Positions 12,108 through 24,189 are shown, counted from the stretch's first letter. The stretch: 64,000 nt of DNA from Phyto melanocephala (GCA_941918925.1 OW799233.1:86310055-86374054); one strand, 5' to 3'. Notes: generated from the letters alone by a model not told the origin. Numbers and translations: made by a program.

Positions 12108-12528
12108 AAGCATTTAAAAAAAAAAAAAAATTAACATCAGGAATTTATTATAACTAATAAATGTCTCTTTAATAGTGCATAGTATAATATTCGACTATTT
12201 TTAAATGTATTATAACTAATAACTTTATTGTTTTCCGAAACAAAGTAACCTAAATGTAAAGATAACTGTGAATTTACTCAAGTAAGCGGCAGTGTAATTG
12301 TGGAAGAAAATATATTTTTAATATCTTGTTTAAAATTGAATGTAAAAACTTGCGCTCTCTTTGACAAAAATAAACAAATCTTTTTAAGAACCTGACAATT
12401 TTTTTTATCGGCATAAGATATTTTGGTAAATGTCCAAAAATGTCCAAATTTAAAATTGGTAAAACATGCGTTCTAATATCTACAAGCTTATACAAGTAGG
12501 AATAAGCCTTTCTACTAGTTGTGGTTTT
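12108..12528. other. Gene-free AT-rich spacer
   Basis: Contains a poly-A run and AT-rich sequence. The 73-codon minus ORF at 12274-12495 is not recognisable. Confidence 0.5.
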
Positions 12529-12853
12529 TATACCCTGTGCTGCACAAGGGTATACATAGCTTTGCCATTCGGTTTATAATTTCTACAATTTTCATTTCCG
12601 ACCCCATAAAGTATATATTTTCTGAAAGTTTATCAATAGAGGAGTCGATTTGAGATATAAGCAAAAAACCACGACCACCTCGCTTTTCACAATTACAACA
12701 ACAACATACATACTTATATACTGGTTAAAGTAAATATGTCATCGAATCCCAGCTGAGCCAAAAAAAAAAATTTTTTTATTTAATTTTTTTATTTTATATA
12801 TTATTTATATTTTTATTATTTTTGTTTTTATTTTTAATTTTAATTTATTTTTT
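12529..12853 (+). mobile_element. DINE-like type 1 head, copy 1 of a tandem triplet
   Basis: Starts with the hairpin TATACCCTGTGCTGCACAAGGGTATA and the block ending CCGACCCCATAAAGTA. An internal deletion joins 'GAGGAGTCGATT' to 'GAGATATAAGCAAAAAACC', removing the GTCY region. It ends in the tRNA-like block and an AT linker without the 3' palindrome tail. Confidence 0.7.
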
Positions 12854-13262
12854 TGTACCCTTCATATTTGTCATTCCGTGTGAAATTACTACAATTTTCC
12901 GACCCCATAAAGTATATATTTGCTGCAAGCTTATGAATAGGGGAGTCGATTAAGCCTTGTCAGTCTGTTAGTCTGTCCGTGTGTATGTTGAAATCAACTT
13001 TTTGAAGCCCCCCAATATTGCTTGGACCCGGGTGAGGTATTAAAGTATTAGAAATATTCGGGAGTATATCGGTATTGAAAATCAGAAACATCGGTACATA
13101 AACAACTGAGATATGAGCAAAAACCCACGACCACCTCGATTTTTTTTACAAAAACAACATTACAACAACAACATACATACATACAAACGTGTATACTAGT
13201 TAGAGAAAACGTGGCATCGAATCCCAGCTGAGCCAAAAACAAATTTTTTTATTTTTTGTATA
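12854..13262 (+). mobile_element. DINE-like type 1 head, copy 2 of a tandem triplet
   Basis: Begins at a damaged hairpin (GTACCCTTCATATTTGTCATTCC). It then has the full head: CCGACCCCATAAAG, GTCTGTCCGTGTG, 'GAAGCCCCCCAATATTGC', 'ACAACTGAGATATGAGC' and the tRNA-like block (13196-13234). It lacks the 3' tail and runs directly into copy 3. Confidence 0.7.
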
Positions 13263-13266
13263 TTTT

Positions 13267-13787
13267 TATACCCTTCACCTGTGGTGCACAAGGGTATATA
13301 TAGCTTTGTCATTCCGTTTGTAATTTCTACAATTTTCATTTCCGACCCCATAAAGTATATATTTTCTGAAAGCTTATGAATAGAGGAGTCGATTAACCCC
13401 TGACCGTCTGCCCGTCTGTCCGTGTGTTGGTTGAAATCAACTTTTAGAAGCAACTATATATTCCTCAGATCTGTATATGGTATCAATCTCTTGGAAATAT
13501 CCAGGAATGAATCGCTATTGAAATTCAGCACAATCGCTCGATAACTTTCTGAGATATGAGCAAAAAACCACGACCACCTCGTTTTTTTTCACAATTACAA
13601 CAACAACATACATACATACATGTGAAAAACATTCCAAACAAAAAAAAATTACAAAAAACAAATATTAAAAATAAAAAAAAAATAATAAAAAAAACTACAA
13701 AAAAAAAAATTAAAAAAAAATTTAAAAAAAAATTTTTTAAAAATTTTTCTAAAAAAATTTCATAATAATAATATATCATATTACAAA
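13267..13787 (+). mobile_element. DINE-like type 1 head, copy 3 of a tandem triplet
   Basis: Starts with hairpin TATACCCTTCACCTGTGG ... AAGGGTATA. It contains a GTCY remnant, 'CAGATCTGTATATGGTATCA' and 'GAGATATGAGCAAAAAACC', then an A-rich linker to about 13765. The adjoining open frame (13556-13765) is just lysine-rich reading of poly-A. The pseudogene of the next entry starts right after it. Confidence 0.7.
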
Positions 13788-15045
13788 ATGTCAAGGATTT
13801 GTAACAAATCTCTAAATTTATTTTGTTACGTATTTGGCGATCTAACTTTAAGTTCTCAACGGGAGACAATATCTTCCAAGGTTAAAGATGCTTATCGCCG
13901 TTATTTTGGGTTTCCTATCGATGATAGAGACAAAAATTGGCTGCCGAAAATATGTTGTAGTAGCTGTGGTAAGTCTTTAAGAGGTTGGTTAAAATGAAGT
14001 CATAAGTCTTTTTGAAGCCGTTTATGAATCCACGGATTTGGAGTGAACCACAAAATCATCAAAATGATTGCTACTTTTGCCATACTAAAACACGTGGTTT
14101 TACGAAAAAAACCAAAAACAAAGTGACATATCCAAATACTTCATGCGTCAAACGACCACTTTTCCAGTTTACAAGTAAATTTTTACCTCCATTGCCTCCT
14201 ACAGACGATGAAGAAGATGGGCTTTCTGCAGCAACTGAATCCACTTACGCCAGCATGTGTGTTTATTCGCATTCCTTTGGAAGTCCAACGAGTAAACCTT
14301 ATTCTCCATATTAAACTGATATGAATAACTTAGTTCGTAAATAAGGGATTTTAAAAAAACAAGTCAGAGGTTCTTGCATCCCAATGAAAAGAATGGAGTT
14401 TGGTGCAAACGGACGTTGACGTCCGTTTGGTATTTTGTGATAATGCTGATGGACTTTTTCGACAACTGTGTTTCAGTCATAAATCTGAGGATTGGCGGCT
14501 TGTTATTGATTCATCCAAGACAAGTTTAAAAGCCGTTTTACTTCACAATGGCAACAAATTTCCATCGGTCCCACTCGCGTATGCAAGAAATATGAAAGAA
14601 AACTATTGTAGCATGAAGATGATACTACAAAAAATTAAATATTCACATTACTCATGGAATCTGCAGATTTTAAAGTCGTGGATATACTAAGTCTTATTGC
14701 TTCATATGTAAATGGGATAGCCTCGCAAAAAAAAAACACTACAGTGTTAAAATTTGACCGAAAAGAGTACATTTTATTTCAGAAAAAAAATGTAGCAGAA
14801 GATCCTTTAAATCAAAAGGAACAAACTCTTCTCTTTATATAAAGCTAGGCCTAATGAAAAATTTTGTCAAAGCAATGAAAAAGAATGGTGAAGCCTATAT
14901 ACATTAAGAGCAAATTTCCTAGAATCAGAGATGCTAAAGTAAAAGAAGGCATATTTGTAGGTCCACCAATACGACAGCTTATGAAGGACGAGGTCTTCAG
15001 AACGTAATTGAATGATGTGGACGAAAGGGCATGGACAGCTTAAGC
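13788..15045 (+). pseudogene. Broken gene of an unnamed insect transposase-like family (family 1)
   Basis: A broken gene whose product belongs to a protein family that I recall as numerous, variable and uncharacterised in insect and cnidarian genomes, which suggests a mobile gene. No biochemical role is known to me. The N-terminus (13788-13997) has paired cysteines (ICCSSCGKSLRGWLK), preceded by VKDAYRRYFGFP. After a frameshift, 14012-14314 carries MNPRIWSEPQNH and a second Cys pair (CYFC). The block at 14400-14690 has VFCDNADGL and the signature DWRLVIDSSKTSLKAVLLHN, then VPLAYARNMKENY. Further pieces read MKNFVKAMKKNGEA (about 14857) and FPRIRDAKVKEGIF ... IRQLMKDEVFRT (14918-15010). Frameshifts and stops separate the blocks. 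The expected segment between about 14660 and 14850 is mostly missing, and the C-terminus ends near 15045. It sits between DINE-like copies in opposite orientation. Confidence 0.75.
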
Positions 15046-15121
15046 TACTTTTTTATTTTAACAATGTTTCCTAAACAAAAATTAACAATTATTTCAAAAA
15101 TTTTGTGTTGTTTTAAATAAA

Positions 15122-15429
15122 ACAAGTAAGAGCACTATATTCGGCTGTGCCGAATCTTTTATACCCACCACCCGGCCGATATTTTGTTAAATACATAATT
15201 GAACCATACAAATATTATCATCATAAAAAGAAATGATAATAGTTTCTTAAATAATTTGTGTTTTATTTAAAATCAACATCGGCCCTTAAAATTTAACCAC
15301 CCTTTATAACTTCGATATGATAGTAAAATGCTTTTGTAAATGTAGTCTTTCAATGAAAGTGGGCGTTAAAGTAGGTAGGTAGTAATGACAAAATGAATAT
15401 ATCCCCACCATTTTTGTGGTGGCGGGTAA
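15122..15429 (-). mobile_element. DINE-like type 2 element carrying Tc1/mariner 3' end
   Basis: Reads in reverse: tail ACAAGTAAGAGC, palindrome ATTCGGCTGTGCCGAAT, then TATACCCACCACC. At about 15170 the DINE sequence jumps into the end of the Tc1/mariner element (CGGCCGATATTTTG ... CCCTTAAAATTTAACCACCC, to about 15302). After TATAACTTCGATATG it is DINE core again, with a large deletion, and it ends at the 5' hairpin (CCCACCATTTTTGTGGTGGCGGGTA). The Tc1 junction is at the same TA as in the 6548-9007 copy. Confidence 0.75.
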
Positions 15430-18400
15430 AAAAATATAGAGGCTTTAAATATACAAATTTTTTATTGTATTTTGAAGTTATCTACGGGTGACGACAGGGT
15501 GGGTGCTTTAAGCGAGGCGTTGCTACGAAATTACAATCTGGCAAATTGTTTTGCTTGTACTTGTTTTTGTTGTACGAAAATAGATAGAAGTAAAAAGTTG
15601 CCATTCATTGATGCTATAAGGTGCTTTAGTGCGCCCACTCTGACTTTGTTTGCTGCATTACACACATTTGGTCAATATTGGCTACCTGCGGTAAATTGAC
15701 AATAAAATTCACATTTTTTAACCGATTTTTATGGTTTATGGCTTTTTTTATTTCCAAGATAAGTAGCTCTGAGAAAAAAGTTTAAAATGTTAAATTTTAT
15801 TCCACTGAAATAAATACAATTTTTTACACATTTTTTGGTGTTTTAGTTTTGAAAAACGGATGACTGGTTCTTGAGTTAGGATGAAATAAGACTCCGTACC
15901 TGACTAATTTAGGGGGAAAATTTGCCACGCCCATAAAAAAATCCCGATTTGATGGAAAAAAACCGACAACGGATTTGAGTTCAGCGCGTCAAAATCCATA
16001 TAGTCCACATAGTTTTAATTAATGGGAAGAAAAAAAATGATTTTTTGCAGAGCAGTGTAACTGGTAAGACAAAAAAAGTAAAAAGACTCTTTCGCAGAAC
16101 ACTAAAGTCAAATATTCATATTTTTTTTTCAGCTAAAGCTGAATTTGAAGGTGGTATAGAAAATAGTTTCAGAATATTCCAGATCGTTATTTGGCAAAGT
16201 GTTTCTACAACTTCTGGGTCAATAGAAATTTATGTAGCTAATGGGCAAATTAATGTTCAAGAATAATACTGGACTAAATTCCCCAAGAACTTTGCCATGT
16301 GGCAAGCTATTTGGAATTGTTGCAATAGAAGCTAATCACTTGTGACATCGGGCACGATAAGCACCGGAATATATATTATGAAGATTCTAAAAAATCATAT
16401 TAACCATAACAGCACAGGGTACCTTTATATATCTAAGCGGATTTGGCATTATGACAATTATGGCCCTTGAGTGGTATTCAAACAATAATATCAATTTTGT
16501 ACTACGAGAGGCGAATTCCCCCAACTGTCAACAATTTTAAGCGTAATTGGACCAACTCTTCCAAAAAGGTGATGGAAGTAATTACAAAATTTGTATGAAG
16601 CGATTTTGGGAAAAAATTGATTAATTTATAAATACCGGTAAATATGTGAATATTTTTAAATTCAGTGAATTTTGTTAATAAAGAATAAAAAAAAATTAAA
16701 AAAAAATATGTATGTGATATTTTTAAAATTTTTATTATTGAACGGTTTAAGTTTTATTTAACTTAATAGAGTATAAGTTTTTTTCTGGCTTACTCTTTAA
16801 ATACAATATTATTTTTTAATACTCGCTGTATGTGCAAAGTTTCACAAAAATGGCGTAAGTAGAAGTGCCTTAAATAGAATACATATATATTTTAAATGGG
16901 CATGGCACTTCATAAAATTCAATCATTCAATTCATTCAATTGTTACTGGAACCATATGCGTTAAAAATTATTCTCTAAAATTCTACTACCTTGACGCATA
17001 CAACATAATCACATTTTATAATCCATCAATTTATTTCAAATATAAAATATAACCACATATTACCATGATAATTTATAAACTCTAACAAAAGATTGCATTT
17101 TGCCGTCACTATCTAAGTGGTGAATAATTTCGAAACCTGATACGGTTTTGTCGTCGGTAATTAAGTCTTGGATGTAAATATCATATAATATATTTTAATC
17201 CCAGGTTTTAGACTAATGAAATTCGATTACTCTCAATTTGCCTTTTTCACATTTTCTTACCACAATGAGTTAAAATGAACAGCAACCTATTTTCTATATT
17301 TGAGATTATCTCAAAAAATATTTTATTTAATTGTTTCCAATTCTCGCACCATTTTAATGTGTACGTGAAATGTTATACACAATGTTGCTAAAAAAACACT
17401 TTTATTCACATTCTTTCAATAATTATTGGAAAATAGCTAAAACGACAAATAGTTTCCCCAAAGCAGAATTACCATGATGGTATGAGAGAACATTTTTTGT
17501 TTTAATACCTATTTATTCGTTCAATTACATCATTTCACGTGAAAGCTTTTTCGTGAGGAGTTACAGCAACGAGTTATAGTATACGGATGTAGTAAATTAA
17601 GTTAAAGTTTTTAAAGAAAAAATGTAAAAAGCAAAATCATTCTGTCCATGGTAGCAGATGAGGGCAGCACAAGCACTATCAATAAATGCAAGGCAATGGA
17701 AGGAAGTGAAAACATTTGCACCGTCTTGCTTCAGCTGTGGCCAATATGCTGGTGATGCATAGGCGATCATAGTTTTAAGATAGTTAGTTTGATTGAAGAT
17801 CCATTGTTCCATACACTACCCAAGAGCCTAGACCTTTTCCCACGAAGTGTAGTGTGGGAACTGTATAACCTCATTAGAGTAAAGGGGTCATTAAAATGTT
17901 TCAAAGCTTTGAAAAGACTCAAAGGCATGGGAAATCAGAAATATGTTATACAAATATGTATAGCATTAGTATTTCAGTCTTTTTTTAAAGTTCTTGATTC
18001 AGCACACACAATTTGTAAGATTTTTAGTTGTGTATGTCTAAACGATATACTGGGACAGTTAAGTCACACAATTTTAGGTGTAAGTCGAGAAAAAGTTTTC
18101 ATAATTGTAGATTTTGTCTCATATCTAGTATATGCAGCTACAAAAAAAATTTTCAAATCAAATCGAATCGAATTTTTTTAGTTTAAAAAAAAAAGAGAAG
18201 CGTTTATCTCTGCCGTAAGTTTTTTTACCTGCACCATTCACAATTCTGTTTCAATTCTGTGCAAGTTTTCGATTTGCTGATCTTATTTTAGTTTATTGGG
18301 TAATGGGGAATACCTGTCTCTTTTAATATATTCATTCATTGATTTTTGTTTTGTTTTTCTTTTATTTAATTTTATTGAGGCTCTTTTTCAATTTACTGTT

Positions 18401-19862
18401 AAGTTTAAAGGGAAGAGGTCAGGAAACTATATATACAACAAAGAAAGAAAATAAAAACTATAAAAACAATTTCCTGCCCATAAAATTAGCACAAATACAA
18501 TATACATTTATAACTCTCTACCATAAAACCAAACAAAAATTGCTACACATTCATCGCCATGTTCAAGGTAATAAAAAAATGTGAATGTGTTCATATTATG
18601 TTTCTTACAGTTACGGATTGTCACCTTAAAACATATGTTTGATAGAAAATCTTTTAATAAATTATTTTTATTTCTTTATTTCGTTGCTGGGGTTTTTAAT
18701 GTCCTGTGTCTTGTGAAATATTTATGAAAGTGTGCAAATGACTCACATTTGTATCCTAAATAAACATTTGATTACAATTTATATTGAGATTAATGTACAC
18801 ATTTAGTGAAGTGCTCACACAATAATCTTTTTCCAAGTGTTTTGTTTTCAAAGTGAAAAAGTATTGAAGTTGAAAAATTCACAAATAAATTGAATACATA
18901 AAAAAGTGGTTAAGTTAAGCCTGCAGATATTTAGTCCGAAATTGATATATTTTAACTAAGTGTGTGTATAATTTAATAGTGTTTAGGGAAAGATTTTTAG
19001 TTAATTTTATTAAAAAAAAATTATTACTTTAAAACTGACATAATAGTTTGGCTTCTTTTGTTAAACAAATATTTAAAAAATTATTTCTAAATTCAGTGGC
19101 TTAACATATAACTTTGCAATCTATTTTAATTTTGAAATGTGTCCTTTTCTTTCGACTATTTCACTGTTTCATTCGAATTGGCATCATCGATTAAAGCAAA
19201 ATACTGTGTGATAAATTATTTTCAAAAGTTTATTTTCCACAGCTATATAGTGCAGCGTGTTAAAATAAAAATTCTCTCGACTCGACGCACCAGTTTCCTC
19301 TACTTACTTGTTGAAAATTTGTTTCTCTTCTTATTATTTTATTCAGCAAATTTTAGTCGGTGACATATTTTTCTTTGTTTTCTTTTCCTCTTTTATTTGA
19401 GCCGCCTGTGGTTGTTTTTACAAATTGTCCAACAAATTTTCCTTAAATTTAACATAAACATTTTACCGCTTTATTTTCGTACTGTGTTCACTGTAAGAAA
19501 GTTTTTGACAACAAAATGACAGTATCCGGTTAAGTGAAACACTTATAAATTAAGCGCACAAACTTTTCGAGTAGAAACCTTTCATCTACATCTATGGCGT
19601 ACATTTCCACAAACACACACTAACAAACAGATTCTTACGGAAACATAAAATGAGTAAACTTTACTCAAAAAAAAAAGTGAGAAATAAAACTTTTTAAATT
19701 AACAATGTATGTTTAACAAATAAGTATTACAGAAATATGTATGTACATATGTATATACTTGTTTGTTGTATTAGTTGTAATCGTTATTTGAAATGTCAGT
19801 TAAAAAAGTAAGGAAATGAAATATTTTTGCAGTTCGTATTGGAAGAAACAAAAAAAAAAAAA
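15430..19862. other. 4.4-kb stretch without a recognised gene
   Basis: Mostly unique-looking AT-rich DNA. A somewhat GC-richer part (15470-16560) includes 'TTGCCACGCCCATAAAA', a phrase also used by the Helitron at 49822. The ORFs at 15472-15699 and 16045-16266 match nothing I know. At 17597-18181 overlapping ORFs on both strands (71 and 130 codons) are also unrecognised. A transcript cannot be excluded, but there is no codon, splice or motif evidence for one. Confidence 0.45.
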
Positions 19863-21291
19863 AACAAGCAATATCCAAATATTCGGCAATGCCAAATTTT
19901 TGATACCCACCACCAAATTTGTCTACTTCCATGGCATGAAATTTATTATTTTGTTATTAACAGTAATCGCTATGGATTAATTTTTATATGTAACCTAGTG
20001 TGTCGAAAAACGGGTTTGGACTTAAGAGTGGTTTCTGGTACCTAAAAGGGTGTAGAATAGTTGAAATGAGTTAAATTTCTGATAAAAATTTATTTACCCC
20101 ATAAAAACGTACAAAACGGTCACTGGTTGCGGCTTAAGAATCAAGTATCGAGATCATAACAAACAGAGCAGCAACAATAGCAAAGGTATTGTCACACTAA
20201 AAGCGAAAAAAAAACGTCACCACATATGCATGACGTCATCAAAGTCGGCACCTAATCATAACTTACCATACCACATCGCATCTCCCAACTGAAGGTGTGT
20301 TCACAGTGAGAATGCGTTATGAAAATTTAAATGCGTTTTTCTCAAAACTTCACTTTCACGCACTAGGTCCCTTTTTTTGGAGAAGGTCACATATACTGGA
20401 ACGTGTATTACTTTCTTTGTGTAACTTCGATTTGCTATTAGTTTATTTCTTTAAATTTTTTCTTACAATGAAACATTAGGTATTTCTACATTTAAAATAA
20501 TACTAAGTACTTACTCTTTCTGTACAATATTGCAATTTTAGGGAAACTGAAGAGTATAATTTGGTGTCCAGGAGTAGATAACAAATAATATAAGCTTTGA
20601 ATGGGCATGGCCCTTCCTAATTTTAAAATTATATAATTGATGTTTGAATTAAACTTCAATAAACCAATAACAGATCTCTTTGTTTTGAGAAACTTTTGTC
20701 CACATAGAAATAATATGAATAAATAAATTAAAATAAAGTGGAGTATGGGATTTTCTGTTATTTCGATCAAAAAACAATATATTTGCAAAATTTCAAAATT
20801 GCAATCGTAAAATCTAATATACCGAAAAAGAAACTATGCGTTATTATTTTTGTACATTTTGATCTCTAACTCTTTTCGTAATGTATAGATTTGAACGATT
20901 TTCATATTTTTATTCAGGAAATACACTTATTTTATTGCTCAACGTTAATGTGTCAATGTCAATCGCATTTTATTCGATGTAGGAAGGACAGTATTTTTTT
21001 GACCTAATTTTACAACACGAGCTATAATTCTCTTCCCAATACACGGATTTATATCATTTTTATTGCCAAACAAGACCTGTGTATCCCTCTTACTTTTTTG
21101 GTTCGAGCTCTATCGTGCCTTCAGCAGACGGACATACGAAGAAACAGCTGAATATAGCTAGATCGTCCTAAAATAAAACCAGAACTAAAAAAATATATAC
21201 TTTATAGGGTCTAAAATGGACATTTTGATGTGTTACAAGCGTAATGCCAAAATGAATATACCCCCACACAATGTGTTTGGTGGTGGGTATA
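19863..21291 (-). mobile_element. DINE-like type 2 element, diverged
   Basis: The tail is decayed (ACAAGCAATATCC, palindrome ATTCGGCAATGCCAAAT, 'GATACCCACCACCAAATTTG'). From about 20815 the 5' half is clear: 'GTACATTTTGATCTCTAAC', 'GCATTTTATTCGATGTA', GACGGACATACG, TAGGGTCTAAAATGG and the terminal hairpin ACCCCCACACAATGTGTTTGGTGGTGGGTATA. The middle (about 20045-20810) does not match other copies and may be an unrelated insertion. Confidence 0.65.
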
Positions 21292-21482
21292 AAAAAAAAG
21301 AAATTAATGAAAAAAGGTAATCATTCAAAATCCCAAACCATGACAACAAATAGACGACAACAGGCTACCGACGACAACCTGACAAATTTATAATACATGT
21401 GTGCAGGGTATACATAATAAGTTAATCGCATCAGCTAATACGACTGACTTCGCTGTCTCTTATCAATGTCAAATTTTATATA

Positions 21483-22150
21483 AACAAGTCAGAGTACTAT
21501 ATTCGGCTGTGCCGAATCTTTTATACCCACCACCAATTTTGTGTACTTTTATAGCACAAAAGTATTATTTTGTTATTAACAGTAATCACTTTAGAATAAT
21601 CTCTTTATACTAAAATATGTATCACTTTATTTGTATAACTTCGATATGCTAGTAAAATATTTTCGTAAATTTAGTGTTTTAATAAAAGTTCAATATAGTC
21701 CTTTATTCTTCAAAAATCTTTATATGGTAGGTGGGCGTATCACATTTCTTTTCCGTTAGTACAAAGCCTTTGACGAAAAAACAATGGCTGAAGTTTCATG
21801 ACTCTACGTTAATGCGTTTGGACACAATTCCATTTTATTCGATGTTGCAAGGACACGGTTTTTTGACCTACTCTTCCATTACGAGCTATAACTCTCTTCC
21901 TTATATTAATAAAAACCAAACCTTGTGTATAAGAAATATTCTGGCAAAATTTGAGCCCCCTAGATTTTTCGGTCCGACCTCTTTCGTGCTTTCAACAGAC
22001 GGGCTGATTGACGGACATAGCTAGATCGCAAAAAAATGAAAACCCGACTCAGAATATATATACGTTTTGGAGTCTAAAATGGATATTTTGATGTGTTACA
22101 AACGGAATGACAAAATGAATATACCACCACTATTTTTTTGGTGGCGGGTA
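21483..22150 (-). mobile_element. DINE-like type 2 element, internally deleted
   Basis: Tail ACAAGTCAGAGTAC, palindrome ATTCGGCTGTGCCGAAT and TATACCCACCACC at the left. 'TATAACTTCGATATGCTAG' follows without the Tc1 insertion, giving an empty-site reference. The 5' hairpin (ACCACCACTATTTTTTTGGTGGCGGGTA) is at the right. The 288-bp repeats are absent. Confidence 0.75.
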
Positions 22151-22759
22151 AAAAGAGTAACCATATATTTTACAAATTTTTTCGTCGTTCGCCAGCCTAA
22201 GAAATAAAAATACAATAATTGCAGAGTTCACCGCGTATATTCTCGTAAATCATTCTAATATCTACAAATGTGTTTTATTTTTGATGACGAACATTTGCAG
22301 CGGAAAAATCGTCGTGAGCCCAAGTTGCACTATGCTTCGTCCAATAGACAAAAATCAAAAAAAAAAATTTTGTTTCAAATTGCGTTTAAATACAGATTTT
22401 TTTTTTAAGATAAGAAGGTATCTCAAATAAAATTTTACAAAAATATTTTTTCCGTTTGATTTTGCCGCCACGAGAGAGCGCTAAACTGTGAGAATTGTAT
22501 TCAATAATGACTAAACAGAAAAATGCTTTAAGTTGTTTCCCAAAAATTATTCTCAAAAATTTATTTTTTTAAAAACTAGTACGAAATTTCGTTTTCAAGT
22601 ACTTGGATATATTTGTAGTTAAACTAAAATAAAGGGTTTAGTATTTGTTTACAAAATAACTTTTTTCATTGCTTCGAAAAACAATTTTTTTTTGTTAAAA
22701 ATCCAAAAATTATTTAAGTTTGATGGAATATAAAAACGTATTTAAAAATTGGTTCCAAT
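22151..22759. other. Gene-free spacer
   Basis: AT-rich. A short open stretch near 22270-22390 (ATGTGTTTTATTTTTGATG onward, about 40 codons) matches no family I know. Confidence 0.45.
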
Positions 22760-23765
22760 TATACCCTTCACCTGTAGTGCACAAGGATACATATGTATAT
22801 ACATATATCTTTGTCATTCCGTTTGTAATTTCTACAATTTTCATTTCCGACCCCATAAAGTAAATATTTTCTGAAAGCTTGTAAATAGTGGAGTCGATTA
22901 AGGCCTGACCGTCTATCCATCTGCCCGTCTGTTCGTGTGTTGGTTGAAATCAACTTTTAGAAGCAACTATATGTTTCTCAGATCTGTGTATGGTATCAAT
23001 CTTGTGGAAATATCCGGGAATGAATTGCTATTGAAATTCCGCCCCATAACTTTCTGAGAGACGAGCAAATAAACACGACTGCCTCTGTTTTTCCCCCCGA
23101 TTTTTACCACCAAAATTAAAATTTTTCAGCCATAGAAGAACCTTTTCTATTATTTGCAGATATAATATGCTATTAGAGATATTTGTGAAAAATTTTGGAT
23201 AAAGCGGGATCTAATCGGTAAAGTTATGGGCAAGAATTTTTTCTAAATACATATTCCAAAAATTAACAAACGAAAATCAAATTTTTTAGCTTCTTGACAA
23301 CCGAACGATTCAATATTGGTATCATCTAAAAGAACTTGACTAGCACAATATAATAAATTAAAATTCATGTTGGCCGCCACTACAAAATGGCGGACAATAA
23401 AAGTATATATGGATCGAATCTGGTATTTTCAAATGTAACTTCTTGAACCCTCTCAATATTGGTATCAAATGAAAGGTCTTGATCAGTAGAATACAGTTAA
23501 TTATTAAAAAATTTAATAACCAAGATGGCGGATCAAATTTTTTTAACCCAATCAATATGGGTATCAAATGGAAGGGCTTGACCAGAAGAATACAGTTAAC
23601 TACGTAAAACTTCAAAATCAAGGATGGCGTCAGAAATAATAAAGAAAAATTGCCTATAACATGAAATATAGGTTAAGTTATGATGTGGGATTAAACCTAC
23701 ATATGTACATGATGGTGAAGGGTATTATCAGACTCGGCACGGCCGAATATAGCACTCTTACTTGT
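22760..23765 (+). mobile_element. DINE-like type 1 element with its own internal repeats
   Basis: Starts TATACCCTTCACCTGTAGTG. It has CCGACCCCATAAAGTA, a GTCY remnant, 'CTCAGATCTGTGTATGG' and 'TTTTTACCACCAAAATT', then an internal repeat region (listed separately). It ends GGTGAAGGGTATTATCAG, palindrome CTCGGCACGGCCGAA and CTCTTACTTGT. The middle differs from the other type 1 copies, so this is a separate subfamily. The window's last 200 bp resemble it. Confidence 0.75.
23311..23635 (+). repeat. Degenerate internal tandem repeats (~99 bp)
   Basis: The phrase CAATAT(T/G)GGTATCA(A/T) plus '(AG)CTTGA(C/T)' and 'AGAATACAGTTAA' recurs around 23311, 23455 and 23554. The last interval is 99 bp; the first is longer because of an insertion that includes 'AAAATGGCGGAC'. 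Confidence 0.6.
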
Positions 23766-24189
23766 TTTCGTTTTTCAAATGCCTAAATTTATGATTTTTA
23801 CTCAAAAATTAGGCATTTAATACGAGTAGTGTTTAATTTCATTGCGAAACACGATTTAATAAATATTTTAAATGGTTAAAAAATTAATTTATACCATTAA
23901 TATACCAAAATCCCTAAATGGTTTTGGAAAGTTAGCTCTAGTTTTTTTAAAGCCCACTGAAATTTTTTATTTTTTTAAAAGGCGTTTAAAGTAAATCGAA
24001 AAAAATTATGAAATTTATTTCTGTACTATGAGTTTAATAAATATGCAAGTGAAATTTAAAAATACAGTTTTTTGGGCAAGCAATTAGTGAATAACATCCA
24101 ACTTGTTTTCCATTTTTGTATGCGTTGCAAACTGAAAATCAAAAAGTAGTACCAGCTATATTAACCACGGAAATTTTGATAGAAGTCGA
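23766..24189. other. Gene-free spacer
   Basis: AT-rich sequence. The 3' part (from about 24110) may be decayed N-terminal sequence of the next pseudogene, but I cannot support a frame there. Confidence 0.45.

Noticed and set aside
13196..13234. Possible tRNA gene from GGTTAGAG and TCGAATCC words
   Set aside because: The two arms are too close, and no acceptor or anticodon stem can be formed, so it is reported only as a tRNA-like block.
13525..13869. Lysine-rich plus ORF and phenylalanine-rich minus ORF
   Set aside because: They are produced by the poly-A linker of a DINE-like head.
16045..16440. ORF with GKTKKVKRLF and a GC-richer continuation
   Set aside because: No family could be recognised and stops interrupt all frames beyond 16266.
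17597..18181. Overlapping ORFs on both strands, 71 and 130 codons
   Set aside because: No domain, splice or homology signal is recognisable. Length alone is weak evidence in this region, so they are not called as genes.
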